Below are positions 25,073 through 37,622 of a stretch of 64,000 nt of DNA, piece by piece; within the stretch, counting starts at the first letter, position 1, and every line of letters starts with the position of its first letter. Source of the DNA: Pelodera strongyloides. Its lineage: Eukaryota > Nematoda > Chromadorea > Rhabditida > Rhabditidae. The notes under the pieces were generated by a model, which was not told the origin of the DNA, ran no database searches, and was given only the letters and a program-made list of their open reading frames with translations. The position numbers and the translations under genes are program-made. The stretch is from positions 248,001 through 312,000 of the forward strand of contig JAANDG010000020.1 in NCBI GenBank assembly GCA_036852015.1, written 5' to 3'.

Positions 25073-25254
25073 TTAAAGCGAAACGTCGGCCGGTTTTTGA
25101 AACTCATCGTGTGGACAACTGAATCCTTACGTATGTTTACCAAGTTGTTCGAATTTGGCTCGGTTGTTTATTCTAATTTATGTTAATTTGCATAAGCTGC
25201 ACAATAAAGTTGGCGTACTCGATGTGTTTCAAAAACCGGTCGGTATCGCTTTAA
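25073..25254. mobile_element. Palindromic MITE, family 1
   Basis: Left TTAAAGCGAAACGTCGGCCG, right ACCGGTCGGTATCGCTTTAA. The element is intronic in gene C, between the basic exon and the second C2CH exon. Confidence 0.65.
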
Positions 25255-26983
25255 TAATAATTAACCTGTTCTTTTCTTATCGATACAAGACGTAATCCGT
25301 TGATACCAATTTTTATAGCAATTTGCAAAGGGAAAGTGAAGGAGTGCAAAAAAAAACCCACCCAACTACTTTTTGACGGCCGCCCCTCTTTTTGTGTTCC
25401 TTGGGCGCGGAGGCCGTGCGCGTACGTCCGCGTTTCCGAGTGCTCTGGATAACCTCAGTGAACGCTTGGTTGAAGCTATCCATCACACTAACCAAATCTT
25501 TCGGTTTCGCTCCGAGCATGCTCCCTGGCTGCTCCAGCGCCGTCCTCTCGTCCTCTTCCATAAGTGCCTCAATTTGCTGATCGTGCTGTGCTTCCTGCAA
25601 AACTCACAGCAATAATAGCAAAACTTTAGTAAAGGGATAAAACAATAGTGTGAAAGTCAGATGAGCGGCCAGCACCGTAAACCAATTTCACGCGTTATAA
25701 CATTTTTGAAGCATAACTTCGCTGCAATGTGCAGGAGTAGAATAAAAACATTCAAGCTCAATTATGTTATATTTAAGTGTTGTTGTGTAAAGCAGTCACG
25801 TTTGTGTAAACTGGGAAGGATTGGAAAAGGCTTAAAAATAGAAACTCTGCCACCAACAATCGCTTCGTAATCCACGGCGCGCGCTCGCTCTCTCAACGAA
25901 TATTCCTTGCTTCCTATCTCTCTTCCTTCTGCGCTCATTTCTTCGTACACCATTGATTCGATTTCATCTTCGTCAGAGCCCCATTCCAAAGATGTTTTCT
26001 TCTTGCTAAGCTATAAAGAAAATTTCTCTGACTTTGGTACATTTTTCACGGGCTCCGTTAATTCGTCTAGCTTACGAAACAAAAACTAAAGTTTCCTCGC
26101 TATTCAAGCAGAATTACAAAACTCACCGCAAAATTGCGCTTTAGATAACATTGTGTTTATACAGTACCACCACACATCATGAGTAAACCCAAACGATAGC
26201 AGAAAATCAAGTTGCTACAGTCGCTTGCGCAAGGCTCACACAGGCAAGCTGGTCCTCTTACTAGGGACCAGGATTTGTGCCCTTTCTCGTTATTCCTGTG
26301 GTTTTTTGTTTGTTTGTTTGTCCGTCCGTTACAAAACACACTTCAAAAAGCAAAAGTAAAAACATACCTTCCACCTTAACACTACAGGCGCGTGACGTCC
26401 GCAAATCATCTGTCTCGACCACTTCCCCGACATTATTTCTTTCTTCACTTCATCAGAGCACTCCAAATGCCTGATCACTTTCCGTAACTGCTTCTCCGTT
26501 TGCGGAATACTAATCGGAATTGCGCTCTTGTTCTTGCCGCACAGTTTACAGTAGAATGACTTGACGCCCCGAACCCGAGGCATACTGAAATGCATTATTA
26601 TAAGACCACCGAAACATGATAGTACAATGTGAACAATACAATAAATTATGCAGATAATACATTACAATAGATCGATCCCCTACGAAAAAGCTACATGAGA
26701 ACAATACAAGTATCATGCAGATAACACATTATAATTTACGGCTAAATTCCCTACTAAAAAGCAAACCGCAGTAACATATCTAAATAAATCATAAATAACA
26801 TACAAAACAACATTATACGAATCAATATCAAAACAAGGCAATATTCATATTTTCTCAGTATTAGTGAACAAAACACTAGTGTAATTGTAATCAAACATGA
26901 GGCATGGTAAAATAAAACTTTATAGTTAGAAATCATAAAACGGGGATAAAACGGGTTATATACATTATTAAAGCGGCATGCGT

Positions 26984-29900
26984 TTACTGCTCCTTCCCTC
27001 CACTAGGTCTGCTATACGGCAGAAACTTGACTACTTTCACATGAGATCCTTGAAGAAGAGTCGGCAATTGCTGAAAAGACAGAGAAAGTAAAATACAAAA
27101 TAAGAAGACAAATATTTTCCAAAATTTCCTTTGTCAAAGAGAAACTTCAATAGTTTGGGTTCCACCCGATGTCTTGTTCCTCTTACTTTCCACTTTCCAC
27201 ACAAAGTTCGTTACAGTAGGAAAGCAATTATTGATTCCCCTTGGACCGCACAAAGCTCCACCACGGCAAAGAATTGCCGAAACCACCCAAGAAATCAGCT
27301 TGTTTTCACACACAAAAATGTCGGTGACTGGTTAGTGATCATTAGGCCCCCTTACTACGACCAGTTGAAGATAGTTTTCGAGGAAACTTGGACGTCACCA
27401 AGTGGTGCCAACCAAATATTCACTACCCAGTCAGCAAATGTTTTCCTATACATCGCAAACAAAACTAACCGATGGCTTGATAACAACCGGTCCCATCGGG
27501 TATGCCGCTGTGGTTGGGAGAATTCCACCGCAGTCTCTTGAGTCCTCACCGCTATTCGAGATAACTGTACCAGAAGGTTTCGGTAAAAGTTTCGGAAATG
27601 GCTTGGTAGCAGCTGGCTGACTGGTCAGGCTGGGGCTGCTTCCCACCTTGGATACCGCTGGTCGAACTCTGCTACAGTCCTCACCACCACCACTTGCTAT
27701 TACTCGACCAGAACTTGGGCCAGGCCCCAACTTCGGCAACAGGTTCGGAAAATGCTGGGTAACAAACGGGGTGGTGGTACTGCTGCTTCGCCTCCTGAGT
27801 TTCGTTGGTCCAACTTTATCGAGGTCCTCTCCAGTATTGGATGTTACTCGATCGGAACTTGGTCTCGGTAGCGGTACTTTATCAGAACTTGGTCTCGGTA
27901 GCGGTACTTTAGCAGAACTTGGTCTCGGTAGCGGTACTTTAGCAGGACTTGGTCTCGGTAGCGGTACTTTTGCAGAACTTGGTCTCGGTAGCGTTACTTT
28001 AACAGAACTTGGTCTGGGAAGCAGCTTCGGAAAAGTCTTAGTAACAATAGGTTTACTGGCTTGGTTGGCTCCCATCCTGTACTTCATTGGTCGAACTCTA
28101 CTGCAGTCCTCTTCATTATACGGCATTACACCAGTACTCGGAAGCGGAATCGGCTTCGGAACAGGAATGGGAATCGGGTATTGATTCAAGCCCCCTGAAA
28201 CAACTATAGTTATGGAGATAAAGATTAAAGCGAAATACCGACTGGTTTATGAAACGCATCGTACCGTTAACCTCTTCATTTCAACGCTTCAATGCTATAA
28301 AAAACGACCCCAAATCGACGCCACTTTTTGTTAGCAAAAAAAAACACAAGCACAGCATGCAGTTGTCCACGTTTTTTAAAAATCAACCGGTTTTTAAAGG
28401 TTACGAGTAGAGCTTTAACCTTTATACTTTAATAACAAAGCAGTAAGGATTCTAAGCACCCCTTAAGCCAGAACCCAGAAGTATGGCAGCATTGGTGCGT
28501 TGGCATATGATAGCAAGAGTCCTTACTGTCCATCATACATTTCAAAACCCGGTGGTCATAACGCTTGAATGAAACCAAAGGGATCCCAACCTTGAGCTTG
28601 AGCCGGCCCTTCCGAAATTGAACTAGTTGGCGCTCCTTCCGCGTCCGCGTCCACGAGCTCAGTTTTAATTTCACGCTTCACAGTCTCCACTACACTCGGG
28701 TCTATTCTCTTTCTTGCGTTAACCTTCACAGAAGAATGGGCGACGCGGCTACCGTACTCTGGAACATACCGTACTCTTACCTATGGTAAATGTACAACGG
28801 CTACTGTAACTAAATATAGGATAAGGATAGTCTAATAAGATGTTCGTTATCAACTAGCTATGTCTCCTTTACACTACAAATACAATAAAAACGCTGAATA
28901 AACAAAGTAGAAACAAAATAGAGGATTTCAACCGTAATGTCAACTATGATCGATTAAAACCCAAAGCGCCTTCGACAGGAAACCAATATAAATATCATGA
29001 AGAACCAATAAAGGCGCAAACCTTGAGACGCAGGGAAAGACGTCCCCGTTTCCTCAACACCATCTTCTGTTTTAATTTCTGTCTTCAACTTTTGCACCGT
29101 ATATTCGTCTCCATCCCTCACCTAAGGATTGATATATTCGTAGAACTCATATACACGCAACTATTTACTACGGTGTGTGCACTGCAGAAGTTTAGGCCAG
29201 CCTTGGCAAAGCCGGACAAAATTTTTGAAACAGAAAAGTTAATACAAAATTCGGAGGGGGGTAGGGGTATCTAATCTACTCTGTCTACGATGTATCTTTA
29301 AACACGGCGCGCGGCATGTCTCCATAATACAGTGGAAATATCTATACGCTGAGTATTTCAGTGCACGAATCTTCGTCGTTTTATTTTCCAGTAAAACAAT
29401 TGAAACAGTTTACATTCAAGTAGTAAACACTTCGGGGAATATTGCTACGTAAACAACTCCTTACCAACAACACACAAGGATAATAACTCCCTGACGGTAA
29501 GGAATGTCGTTCAACTAACCGTTGCACTTTGGTGTTTATTTCTGTTTAACTTGTAGAGGATCTTCTCATAGAAATTAACGCTGTGCGAGGGCCCAGAGGT
29601 GAACAAATCATGTAGCTCCTCCAAAACCTGCAACATTTGTTTTCTTCTATACGCAGATGCATTAGTACTTTAAAGGGGGAGGCCCACGAGGAAAAAGTAT
29701 TCCCCAAGCTACTTGCACAGAATGTCCGGAATTTCAGAAATATTACTGTGAAAACCGCATTTCTCAAAGCCAACTCGCAGCGTTATTCCACGGCAACCAG
29801 TTCGACCAGGTACCGTAGTCAGAAAAGTTAATATACGTTTGTACGGTTTATATCCGTCCATTAGCATTCTTTCTCTACATAATAATTGTTAAACGAATGA

Positions 29901-30933
29901 AGAACATTCATACGATTATAACTAAGCGTTTCCCATACTGTAGTGTCTAAACGAGCAAAAATTGATTCTGACTACGGTACCTGGCCGAACTATTTGCCGT
30001 GGAATAACTCTGCGAGTTCTAGGCTTTGAGAAATGCGGTTTTCACAATAATATTTCTGAATTCCGGACATTCTGTGCAAGTAGCTTGAGGAATACTTTTT
30101 CCTCGTGGGCCTCTCCCTTTAAAAAAAAAGCGACAAGAAATTGTATCGTACAAAAAGTGATCTGTGCTTTAACTACTACCTTCGGGTGAGAAACGTTCCA
30201 TTGTTCCCCGCCTCCTGGAGCATGTTTGGTACAAAACGACGTTCGATACAAACGGCCAGCCAAAATTCCCTCCTTGATCTTTTCGTTGCAGTCGGTCATA
30301 CATTCCACCAGTTTTCGCCGTTGCCAGGGCTCTTTGGGAACGCCGTACACAGCACAGGTAACGATTTGCCGACAGACAATGCACAGCCTTGGCGGACAAG
30401 TCGGAGCTGAATATTCTCATTTAATGCACCATTCCAAAGCCTAGGGCGCAAGCGGACTGAACTAGAAATAAATGCACATACTGCGCGCGTGCGGCCCACA
30501 TAGTACCTTTCCAAATGAGACTCACGGAAAAAGTAAAGTAACTTGTGTAGCGTGGATAACTGCATTCACCTCCACGTTGCATGCAAGTCTGTGTGATTAT
30601 AATAAAACATCACGCAGTTACTCATGGGAAAACGGCGTCCGACATTCGCTTCAAAGACCGGCTGTGACTCCCTCAGCTTAATTGCGTTAACGAACAGGTA
30701 CAAAACCCCAAAACGAATATCCAAACTTTAAGGACATTATCGCGACAAGAATACCCTACTCACCAGTAATTGTGCTCCCGAACCGCACCACATCTTCACT
30801 AATAGGCCTTGCGGTCTCTTCAGACTCCTCGAGCTCCTCGTCAATCTCAGATCTTCCCTTACCTTGGTAACTTAGAGCAGGTGGTTGGCTCGATTCGTTA
30901 TCACTGTAACAGAAGAACCGATGAGTTCATCAA

Positions 30934-30980
<47 letters not shown>

Positions 30981-33900
30981 ACTGGACAATAACATTGGCT
31001 CCATTGCCTGTTTTCTTTCAAATTGCTTTCACCGTACACGTGCAAAAGACACTAGTTAACTAGGCAGTAGTCATCCACACTCCATCGCGTATCTACATAA
31101 AAAATGAAGAAAATGTTAAAAGTGAGAGTAAGTTCAGGCGAAATTGTAATGAAATCATAGAATAACTTTCATACCTAATTACAAACAAACCTCACATGAA
31201 TTCCATTTTCAATGAAAACAACCACAAATTATACAAAAGAACAAAAGGAAAAAAACACGAAAAAAAACTCACCCGATCTCCCTTTTAACGTTTCTAAACA
31301 ATGCGGAGGTAGGTACGGATACACTCTGAGACTGAGATGGCAATTGCGAAGTCTGAAATGACAGCTAGCGTTACAGTATACACTTGTGGCTAGGCCACGC
31401 CTCTCAACGACCAGGCAGCTAGAGAGAGAGAGAGGGGGGGGGGGAGGGAGAGAGAGAGAGCTTTACAACAAACTCGGGCGGAAATAGCAATTTCTTATTC
31501 CTAGAAGAGCCTAGTAAAAGTAGAAGACTTGCAAATCGTTCACCTGAATGGTACTTCTGGTTCGCGTTGGCCTTGGCTGAATTGGGACAACTCTTCCCTC
31601 AGACCTGTCTCCCGTCCGGTCGTGATCCCAGCTTCTCTGAACAAAGAGGGTCACCTTGAACGCATAAGTCTTCCTAATACAAAACGATGTGACAGCATCA
31701 AAGTCCTTAGCAATGAAACAAACAATCAACGATTAAGATTGATGTGTAACATATGGCTAAAAACGCAATGTTTCACAGTTTCAAATTTCAAATTTGGTTC
31801 CGAAGATGGTCGTTACTGATAACAATATGCTTCACCAAATTACACATAAGTGGCAATAAATTCCGTTTCCGGAGATTAGACAAATCCGGATGTGGTCGAT
31901 GCGTCATTTTACCCATTGGTCTATGCCCAGAAGCAAAATCATTATTCTGAGGCCGTATTCACCAACATAGAGGGGGGGGGGGCCTCCCTAGGCTCACGAG
32001 CGCTCTGAATCTCTTCTGCTCTCACACTCTTTAGCTCCCTGTGGAGGCCAGGGAGGGCTCCATGCGTGTTGGTGAATACGGCCTCTGTCCAAGCATACTG
32101 AAGACCCCGTATGTTTTTATACAAGACTAGGGTAAAGCGGTAAACTTCCCACAAAAGCCCGTATTCTCGGGTCGACGGAAGCGTTCCGTTTGGGAAATCC
32201 TTCGTATGCAAATTTCTCGACTATCTAGACTAGCTGGAGGAAAAATTTGCATACGAATGAGCTCCCAAACGGAACATTCCCGTCGACCCGAGAATACGGG
32301 CTAAAATCAATATCAAGAAAATGATACCTTCCGGGAATTGGGGGCGTGATGACCACAAATTGGCATTTGTGAGTATGCTCCACGCTTCATTTCCTTCTTC
32401 GTTTCTTCTGTGCATCCGACAAGACGTTCCACAAATTCCAGCAGTTTCTGTCCAGGCCGAGGAACACAGAGTAGGGGTTGGTGGACATTAGTCTCACACA
32501 AAACACAATAGAAAGCGGAAGCCGGAAGCGGAAACGGCCTGAAACGATGGAGAGCTAGAGCTTCTTCAAAAGAAAAATGTTCATGTGGCCTGAGCTTCGT
32601 CAAAAGAACAAAAGCTTCGTATATAAACTATTAATCGCCGATAGCTCTATGTTCGCCGAAAGTGTACTGTACGCCATGGTTACACGCAAAACGAGCTACA
32701 CAGATAGTGAAGCGCTGACTCCATCACTCACACACTCACACATACACACACACGCACATCCTCACACACACGCGCACACACACTGAACCAAGCGACGTAT
32801 TACTTACTCGTTGGGTAAAAGTCCATTCTGATATTTCGAAGTTGAGGACCATAAGCGAAAGGGTAGTTGCACGGGCTTTTCGCCGTTCTGCATCTTCTAT
32901 AACAGAAAACCACATTGGAAAATGCATACAAGCTCTAAACAAAACACCTAGTTTTATTTAAATTCCATTAAGTGGTAGGTAACATCCTCACCTCAGTACT
33001 GGGAAGCAGTCTTGCAGACTGACAGACAGCTTCCCCAGTGGACTTTGCTGGAACTGGAACAGGTTCTTTTGCCGTCGAATTTGGTGTTTCAATGGTCTCC
33101 TGCTTTTTCCACCTTGCCTGAAGGAAAACGACTCATTTGGGGTAAACATAAATAGTCCGTTCTTAAAATTACAGAAATCTAACACCGAAGGTAGTTCCCC
33201 CTTCCCTCGTGTTCCCAAAACCAGGAGCGTGGCAATTTTTAACCACCGCTCTACTTCTCTCGTAACCTCGAAGACGTTTGTGACACAACCTACTAACCAC
33301 TAATAATTTGTAACACATTCCCAACCATTCCTCACCCTGTGTGTGTCGTGTGTGTGTGCGTGTGTGTGTGTGTGTGTGCGCATGTATGTATGTGTGTGCG
33401 CATGTATGTGATATGTGTGTGTGCATGTGTAATGTGTGTGCATACATAACTCTAACCACACCTTCCACTCAAACCATGCTGGTGCGTGTGAGGCGCAGAT
33501 CCTCTGTTGTGGGCGCACGCCCTCCATCATTTCTTGCTTCACTTCAGCAGAACAATCAAGCAGACAGCTGACAAACTTGGCTTTCCACCAAGGACTCTTT
33601 GGCACAACAAATGCTGGAGAACACCGCTTCTGTCCACATACCTGACAACACGTTTTGACGTTGAACTCTGCATTCCTGAAAAGGGTTAGAGTTGAAATTT
33701 GGAATGATCAGTTGGAGTGTGTTCATATCCACACACACACATGCACACATACACACATACATGCATACACACCCAACATACATGCACAAGCACACACCCA
33801 ACACACACACATGCACACACCCAACACAGACACATGCACACATGCACACACCCAACACACATACATTCACACACCCAACGCACACACATGCACACGCGCC

Positions 33901-36900
33901 CAACACACAGACACCCATACCCAACAACACACACACACCCAACGCACACATGCACGCACACAAACATAGGGCTGCATTTCCACGGCTGAAGAAAACCAGC
34001 AACAACATAATTTAGTAAAGTGCAAGAACTCACCCAGATCCTCCTCCGCCACTAGTTCCGTTGACAGGAGAGCTGCCTTCCGAAGCACTAGAAGGTGTTT
34101 CCGTTCCCAATTCTCCCGTAAGATCAGGGTCTGGCTCCTCTAGTTTCACCAAACCAGTCTCACGCAACAAAACTGAGATCGTGGGCTTTTCATATTCAAG
34201 CTCATCCTAAAATCTTGCGTTTACATAAAGGAAGAATTGTTCCACTGAGTTGTTCAGAGTGCAGCTCAAATATTGAAGGAAAGCTGAAACATTTAGTTTC
34301 CTTTCTCTAAAAGACGTCCACAAACCACGTATCATACCAATTTAAAATACAGCTGCTAGATAGATAAACTAACCATCTCGCGCTTGCACTGAGCTTGAAT
34401 GCCTTCCGAAGACCTTCCTCCAACGGACTGTTTGACACTAGACATCGGTTTACTCCACCGGTGCTGAAGAAAACGTTTATATATGGGACGATTATTCTTA
34501 TTATTTTGCTAACTAAACCACCGAAACCAATTTTAAAGGATACGTCCAATTGACTGCACCAATACAAATTATGAAAGGGGCTGGCACAAAAAAATGGCGA
34601 GTGTAGTTTAACTCGCTAACAGACAGGGATACAGAACCGCGCCATGCCACCTCTTTACAGATAGACCAGATTCTTTCCCACCCAGATAAGAGAGCAGAAG
34701 CACAGTACCTTCCATGCAATCCATTCCGGTGCGTGAAATGCACATATTCGTTGTCCAACCCACTTGCCTTCCATTATTTCTCGTCTCATTTCGCGAGTAC
34801 ACTCGGACAACGACACAAAACTCAAGAACTTGGCTCTCTGCCACGGTTCCCTCGGTATGTACAAACAGGGTGCGCGGCTCCGTTTATCGCACATCCGACA
34901 GTGGTATCTGTACTTGCTGAAAATAAACCGAGGAATAAATTATATCAAACGTCAAAATTAGGAAATCCTTAAAATGCGGTAAAGAAAAGAAGCTAAACAG
35001 GAATTCGGAATTGACAAAGTCCCTTGATAGCCCTCTTCATGGGACTTTTAACAGCCACCTTATAGATACAGTGGGCCTGGGCTATGAGACGAGACGACTA
35101 TAATATCACACAATAGATCGAAGGTAACTACCCACCCTACTTGCTGCTGCACAGGAGTCTTGCGAGCCTTCTCAATGGGAGCGGGTAGAATGCCTGCTGC
35201 AATCATTTGTTGTTCAAGCAAGTACTGTTTCTGGATCTCCTCCAGTTGAGCTATTGCGTCTTCTTCCTGTAAACATTGTTGACACTCTATATCATCCATT
35301 GCAGAAACGATACCCTGGCCTCTAGCCTCTTACAAACATACAAACTACACAAGTCTTTTCTTTCTCTATAAGGATGCGGATAGAGAGGAGTTAATTTCAT
35401 GAATTTAACCCCTCACCATCCGCATCCTTACACCAAACCACCAAGTCAAATAATAACTTTCAAAATGTCGATTCCCCGACCGTCATAAATATTCACAACT
35501 CAATTCAAGTTCACCGACCGTCATGTCATATATATATTCACAATTCAACTGCACTTTCAACTTTCAGCTCGGACAAATATAGAACAAAAAATGCACCGTC
35601 GGTCAAAGTCAAACATATTAATAAAACGTACCAGATCATCCTTGTAGCTTCTCTGCGCCCGTTGTCTCAGCGAGTATTCCCGTTCAATTGGTTCAATTGG
35701 TACAACGGGTACAACACCTTCGCCTTCCTTTTCCAGCACTAGTTCCAGTTCCGATTCCGGCTCCGATTCCGTGTACTCTTGCTTCTTCGGTTTCTGAATG
35801 AAACAAGATACTAAAGCGGCACAACATCCTGGTTTTGAAACGTACTTTAGAGGACACAGGAAAGTGGAAACCCCGATATGACCCCGATTATTTTGGAAAA
35901 AACCCCGATATGACCCCGATCCTTCCAAAAAACCCCGATATGGCCCCGATCACGTCCCGCAAAAAGTACGATCACGAATAATCGGGGCCATATCGGGAAC
36001 AGTTCCCAATATAACCCCGATTATTTCAAAAAACCCCGATATGGCCCCGATTATTTGTCGAAAAACCCCGATTATGACCCCGATCATTTCCAAAAAACCC
36101 CGATATGACCCCGATTATTTTTCAGAAAACCCCGATATGGCCCCGATCACGGCCCGATTTTTTGCGGGACGTGATCGGGGCCATATCGGGGTTTTTGGTT
36201 TTCCATGGACTGCATTCCTCTGCATCTACACAGGAAAGTGGAAACCCCGATATGGCCCCGATTATTTTGGAAAAAACCCCGATATGGCCCCGATTCTTCC
36301 AAAAAACCCCGATATAGCCCCGATCACGTCCCGCAAAAAGCCCGATCACGAATAATCGGGGCCATATCGGGAACAGTTCCCAATATAACCCCGATTATTT
36401 CAAAAAACCCCGATATGGCCCCGATTATTTGTCGAAAAACCCCGATATGGCCCCGATCATTTCCAAAAACCCCGATATGACCCCGATTATTTTCCAGAAA
36501 ACCCCGGTATGGCCCCGATCACGGCCCGATTTTTTGAGGGACGTGATCGGGGCCATATCGGGGTTTTTGGTTTTCCATGCACACTCGGAATAAGTAAACT
36601 CGAATTTGGGTACAGTAACAATAAGCACATCAATGTTACACACAAGAGAATGCAGCTATTCAATTTTCAAAATCTACAGCTAATACTGAATATATGCGCG
36701 TGATTTTTCAGTATTCACATCGATAATACAGTAACTACGCCAATTCAATTTAATTTAATTCAGATTCATCATACGCAAGCGAATAACGCCAGATTCCAAT
36801 CGCACACTAGACGTAAAAAGAAAAAGAAAAGGCTTACACGAGAATAAATCCTCATTCCTGGCACATGGTACTTGCAGACCCATTTCCCACGCCACTTGTT

Positions 36901-37379
36901 GTCCAATATCTCCTGTGCGCTCTCTTCATCACAACCGAGCAAAAGGTCGACAAATATATTTTTCTGACTTTCCGTTTTGGGAACTGGCATAGCGGACGAC
37001 ACAACAACAAGCTTGTCACACGCTTTGCACTTGACTCTCCGCTCACACTTTCTGAAAACCAACTGTTTAACTAGTATCTCATTTTTGGAACACGACTTAT
37101 TTCATCTACAACATTCCTAGGCAACGTGTAATCCAAAGGTGTACCGTACTACCGTACTACAGTGAATATCCATACAATCTTGTGCGTTATATGCAAATGA
37201 GCACAGAACAACAGCTACGAAAACCGGTTGCTATACCGCTTTAAACGAGTGTCGAGAAAAAAAACAGAAGGAAAAACCCACTCTTTTGGCCTCTTCTCCT
37301 TCTTTACCACCTCTTGCTCCTCTTCAGCCACTTCAGTGGTTTCTTGTTGGTCAGCATCACTATCACTTTCCGCGTCCAT
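26984..37379 (-). CDS. Gene B: intact five-module C2CH (THAP-like, HIM-17-type) protein
   Basis: Twenty exons: 37282-37379 (ATG; acidic MDAESDSDAD), 36838-37051 (C2CH1), 35632-35793, 35136-35266, 34709-34916 (C2CH2), 34374-34463, 34034-34206 (RETGLVKLEEPD), 33462-33675 (C2CH3), 32992-33117, 32808-32896, 32328-32538 (C2CH4), 31544-31636, 31273-31352 (VKREIG), 30764-30903, 30180-30406 (C2CH5), 29520-29627, 29022-29121 (EIKTED), 28591-28758 (ETVKREIKTE), 27470-28194 (proline-rich, with PRPSSAKVPL repeats), 26984-27070 (LLQGSHVKVVKFLPYSRP). All phases are compatible, giving 1147 codons. Each finger is C-x2-C, VP-x3-W/R-x2-K core, C-x2-H-x-P. In module 2 the cysteine pairs lie 48 residues apart, within the usual THAP C2CH spacing. 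Several THAP-like fingers in one protein is the architecture of C. elegans HIM-17. A chromatin or DNA-binding nuclear role is inferred; orthology is not shown. Confidence 0.8.
27840..28020 (-). repeat. 30-bp in-frame repeat in gene B
   Basis: Six tandem copies of a 30-bp unit within exon 27470-28194 encode a ten-residue repeat (LPRPSSAKVP and variants). Unit length is a multiple of three, so copy-number change leaves the frame open. Confidence 0.85.
29670..30122. mobile_element. Inverted-repeat element, TTTAAAGGGRGAGGCCCACG ends
   Basis: The left arm TTTAAAGGGGGAGGCCCACG runs through AGAATGTCCGGAATTTCAGA, and the right arm is its inverse ending GGGCCTCTCCCTTTAA. Arms exceed 120 bp. The same family is at 39223-39680, with single arms at 50827-50937 and 51059-51260. 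Confidence 0.8.
30937..30979. repeat. (TAA)n microsatellite
   Basis: About 14 tandem ATA/TAA triplets, intronic in gene B. Confidence 0.9.
31952..32087. mobile_element. MITE, family 2 (GGCCGTATTCACCAACA ends)
   Basis: The left end GAGGCCGTATTCACCAACA is inverted at the right end (TGTTGGTGAATACGGCCTC). Internal GGGAGGGCTCC/CCCTCCCTAGG words extend the fold. Other copies are at 43138-43276, 60118-60303 and 61589-61719. Confidence 0.8.
32156..32302. mobile_element. Hairpin element, CCCGTATTCTCGGGTCGACG ends
   Basis: The arms CCCGTATTCTCGGGTCGACG and CGTCGACCCGAGAATACGGG are perfect inverses, followed by GTTCCGTTTGGGA/TCCCAAACGGAAC and ATTTGCATACGAA-type pairs. The whole 147 bp can fold into one stem. 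Confidence 0.8.
33340..33445. repeat. (GT)n microsatellite
   Basis: Interrupted GT tract just downstream of the gene B C2CH3 donor. A mirror (CA)n tract with ACACACCCAAC units fills 33728-33965 on the other side of that exon. Confidence 0.9.
35367..35432. mobile_element. Small palindrome, AAGGATGCGGATAGAGAGG / CCTCACCATCCGCATCCTT
   Basis: A 66-bp near-palindrome centred on TTAATTTCATGAATTTAA, intronic in gene B. Possibly a minimal MITE. Confidence 0.5.
35858..36578. repeat. CCCCGATATGGCCCCGATTA direct and inverted array
   Basis: More than 25 copies of a unit built on CCCCGATATGGCCCCGAT appear, mostly in one orientation, with inverted GATCGGGGCCATATCGGGG segments at about 35980, 36175, 36355 and 36545. 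Two near-identical half-arrays of about 350 bp (35866-36195 and 36238-36567) show a higher-order duplication. A single diverged copy lies at 62478-62665 in GIPC. The array sits in the intron after gene B C2CH1. Confidence 0.85.
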
Positions 37380-37452
37380 TTATTCTGCCAACGATTTTAT
37401 CCAATTAGTTTGTGTCCTGGTGCTCCTGTCAAAAACTAAATTCGCTAAAACT

Positions 37453-37622
37453 TAAAGCGAAATGCCAGCCTCTTTGGAAAATTTGCATATGATAAGCAAA
37501 TCCTATGTATCCTATGCTAATTTTGCGCGATTGCCGTGGACGATCGCGCAAAATTAGCATAGGATACATAGGATTTGCTTATCATATGCAAATTTTCCAA
37601 AGGGGCTAGCATTTCGCTTTAA
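37453..37622. mobile_element. Near-perfect 170-bp hairpin MITE
   Basis: The arms run from TTAAAGCGAAATGCCAGCC through TTTGCATATGATAAGCAAA to ATTAGCATAGGATAC. They are inverted almost without mismatch around a loop of about 10 nt (TTGCCGTGGAC). It lies 75 bp upstream of the gene B start codon, between genes B and A, so it may sit in or next to the promoter of B. Confidence 0.85.

Larger units (their letters stand above)
20597..26583 (-). pseudogene. Gene C: three-module C2CH protein, C-terminus damaged
   Basis: Exons: 26368-26583 (C2CH; starts ATG one base behind an ATTTCAG acceptor; FYCKLC ... MICGRHAP), 25858-26010 (EYSLRERA), 25362-25594 (RKRGRTR, KKRGGRQK basic patches), 24461-24674 (C2CH; FYCKMC ... 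TICASHAP), 24147-24230, [one unresolved exon near 24.0 kb], 23199-23311, 22613-22809 (C2CH; LCLIC ... KLCTSHAP), 22226-22409, 21645-21818 (METEIKTESDPDG), 21293-21421 (ETVKREIKKE), 20797-20909, terminal 20597-20653. The order matches gene B. Exon 20797-20909 has an in-frame TGA at 20842-20844, and the terminal exon lacks 11 nt relative to D, ending VQFVA. Most of the protein could still be made, without the conserved C-terminus. Nuclear, zinc-binding by homology. Confidence 0.65.

Noticed and set aside
27648..28184. 178-aa plus-strand ORF opposite the gene B proline-rich exon
   Set aside because: Antisense shadow of an exon that is phase-locked on the minus strand on both sides.
33686..34033. 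Cys/Val- or His/Thr-rich ORFs in CA/GT tracts (also at 7746-8305 and 49690-49902)
   Set aside because: Translations of dinucleotide repeats with no other coding evidence.
35858..36578. CRISPR or replication-origin iterons
   Set aside because: Spacers are not unique, inverted units occur regularly and a dispersed copy exists, so it is a repeat array.
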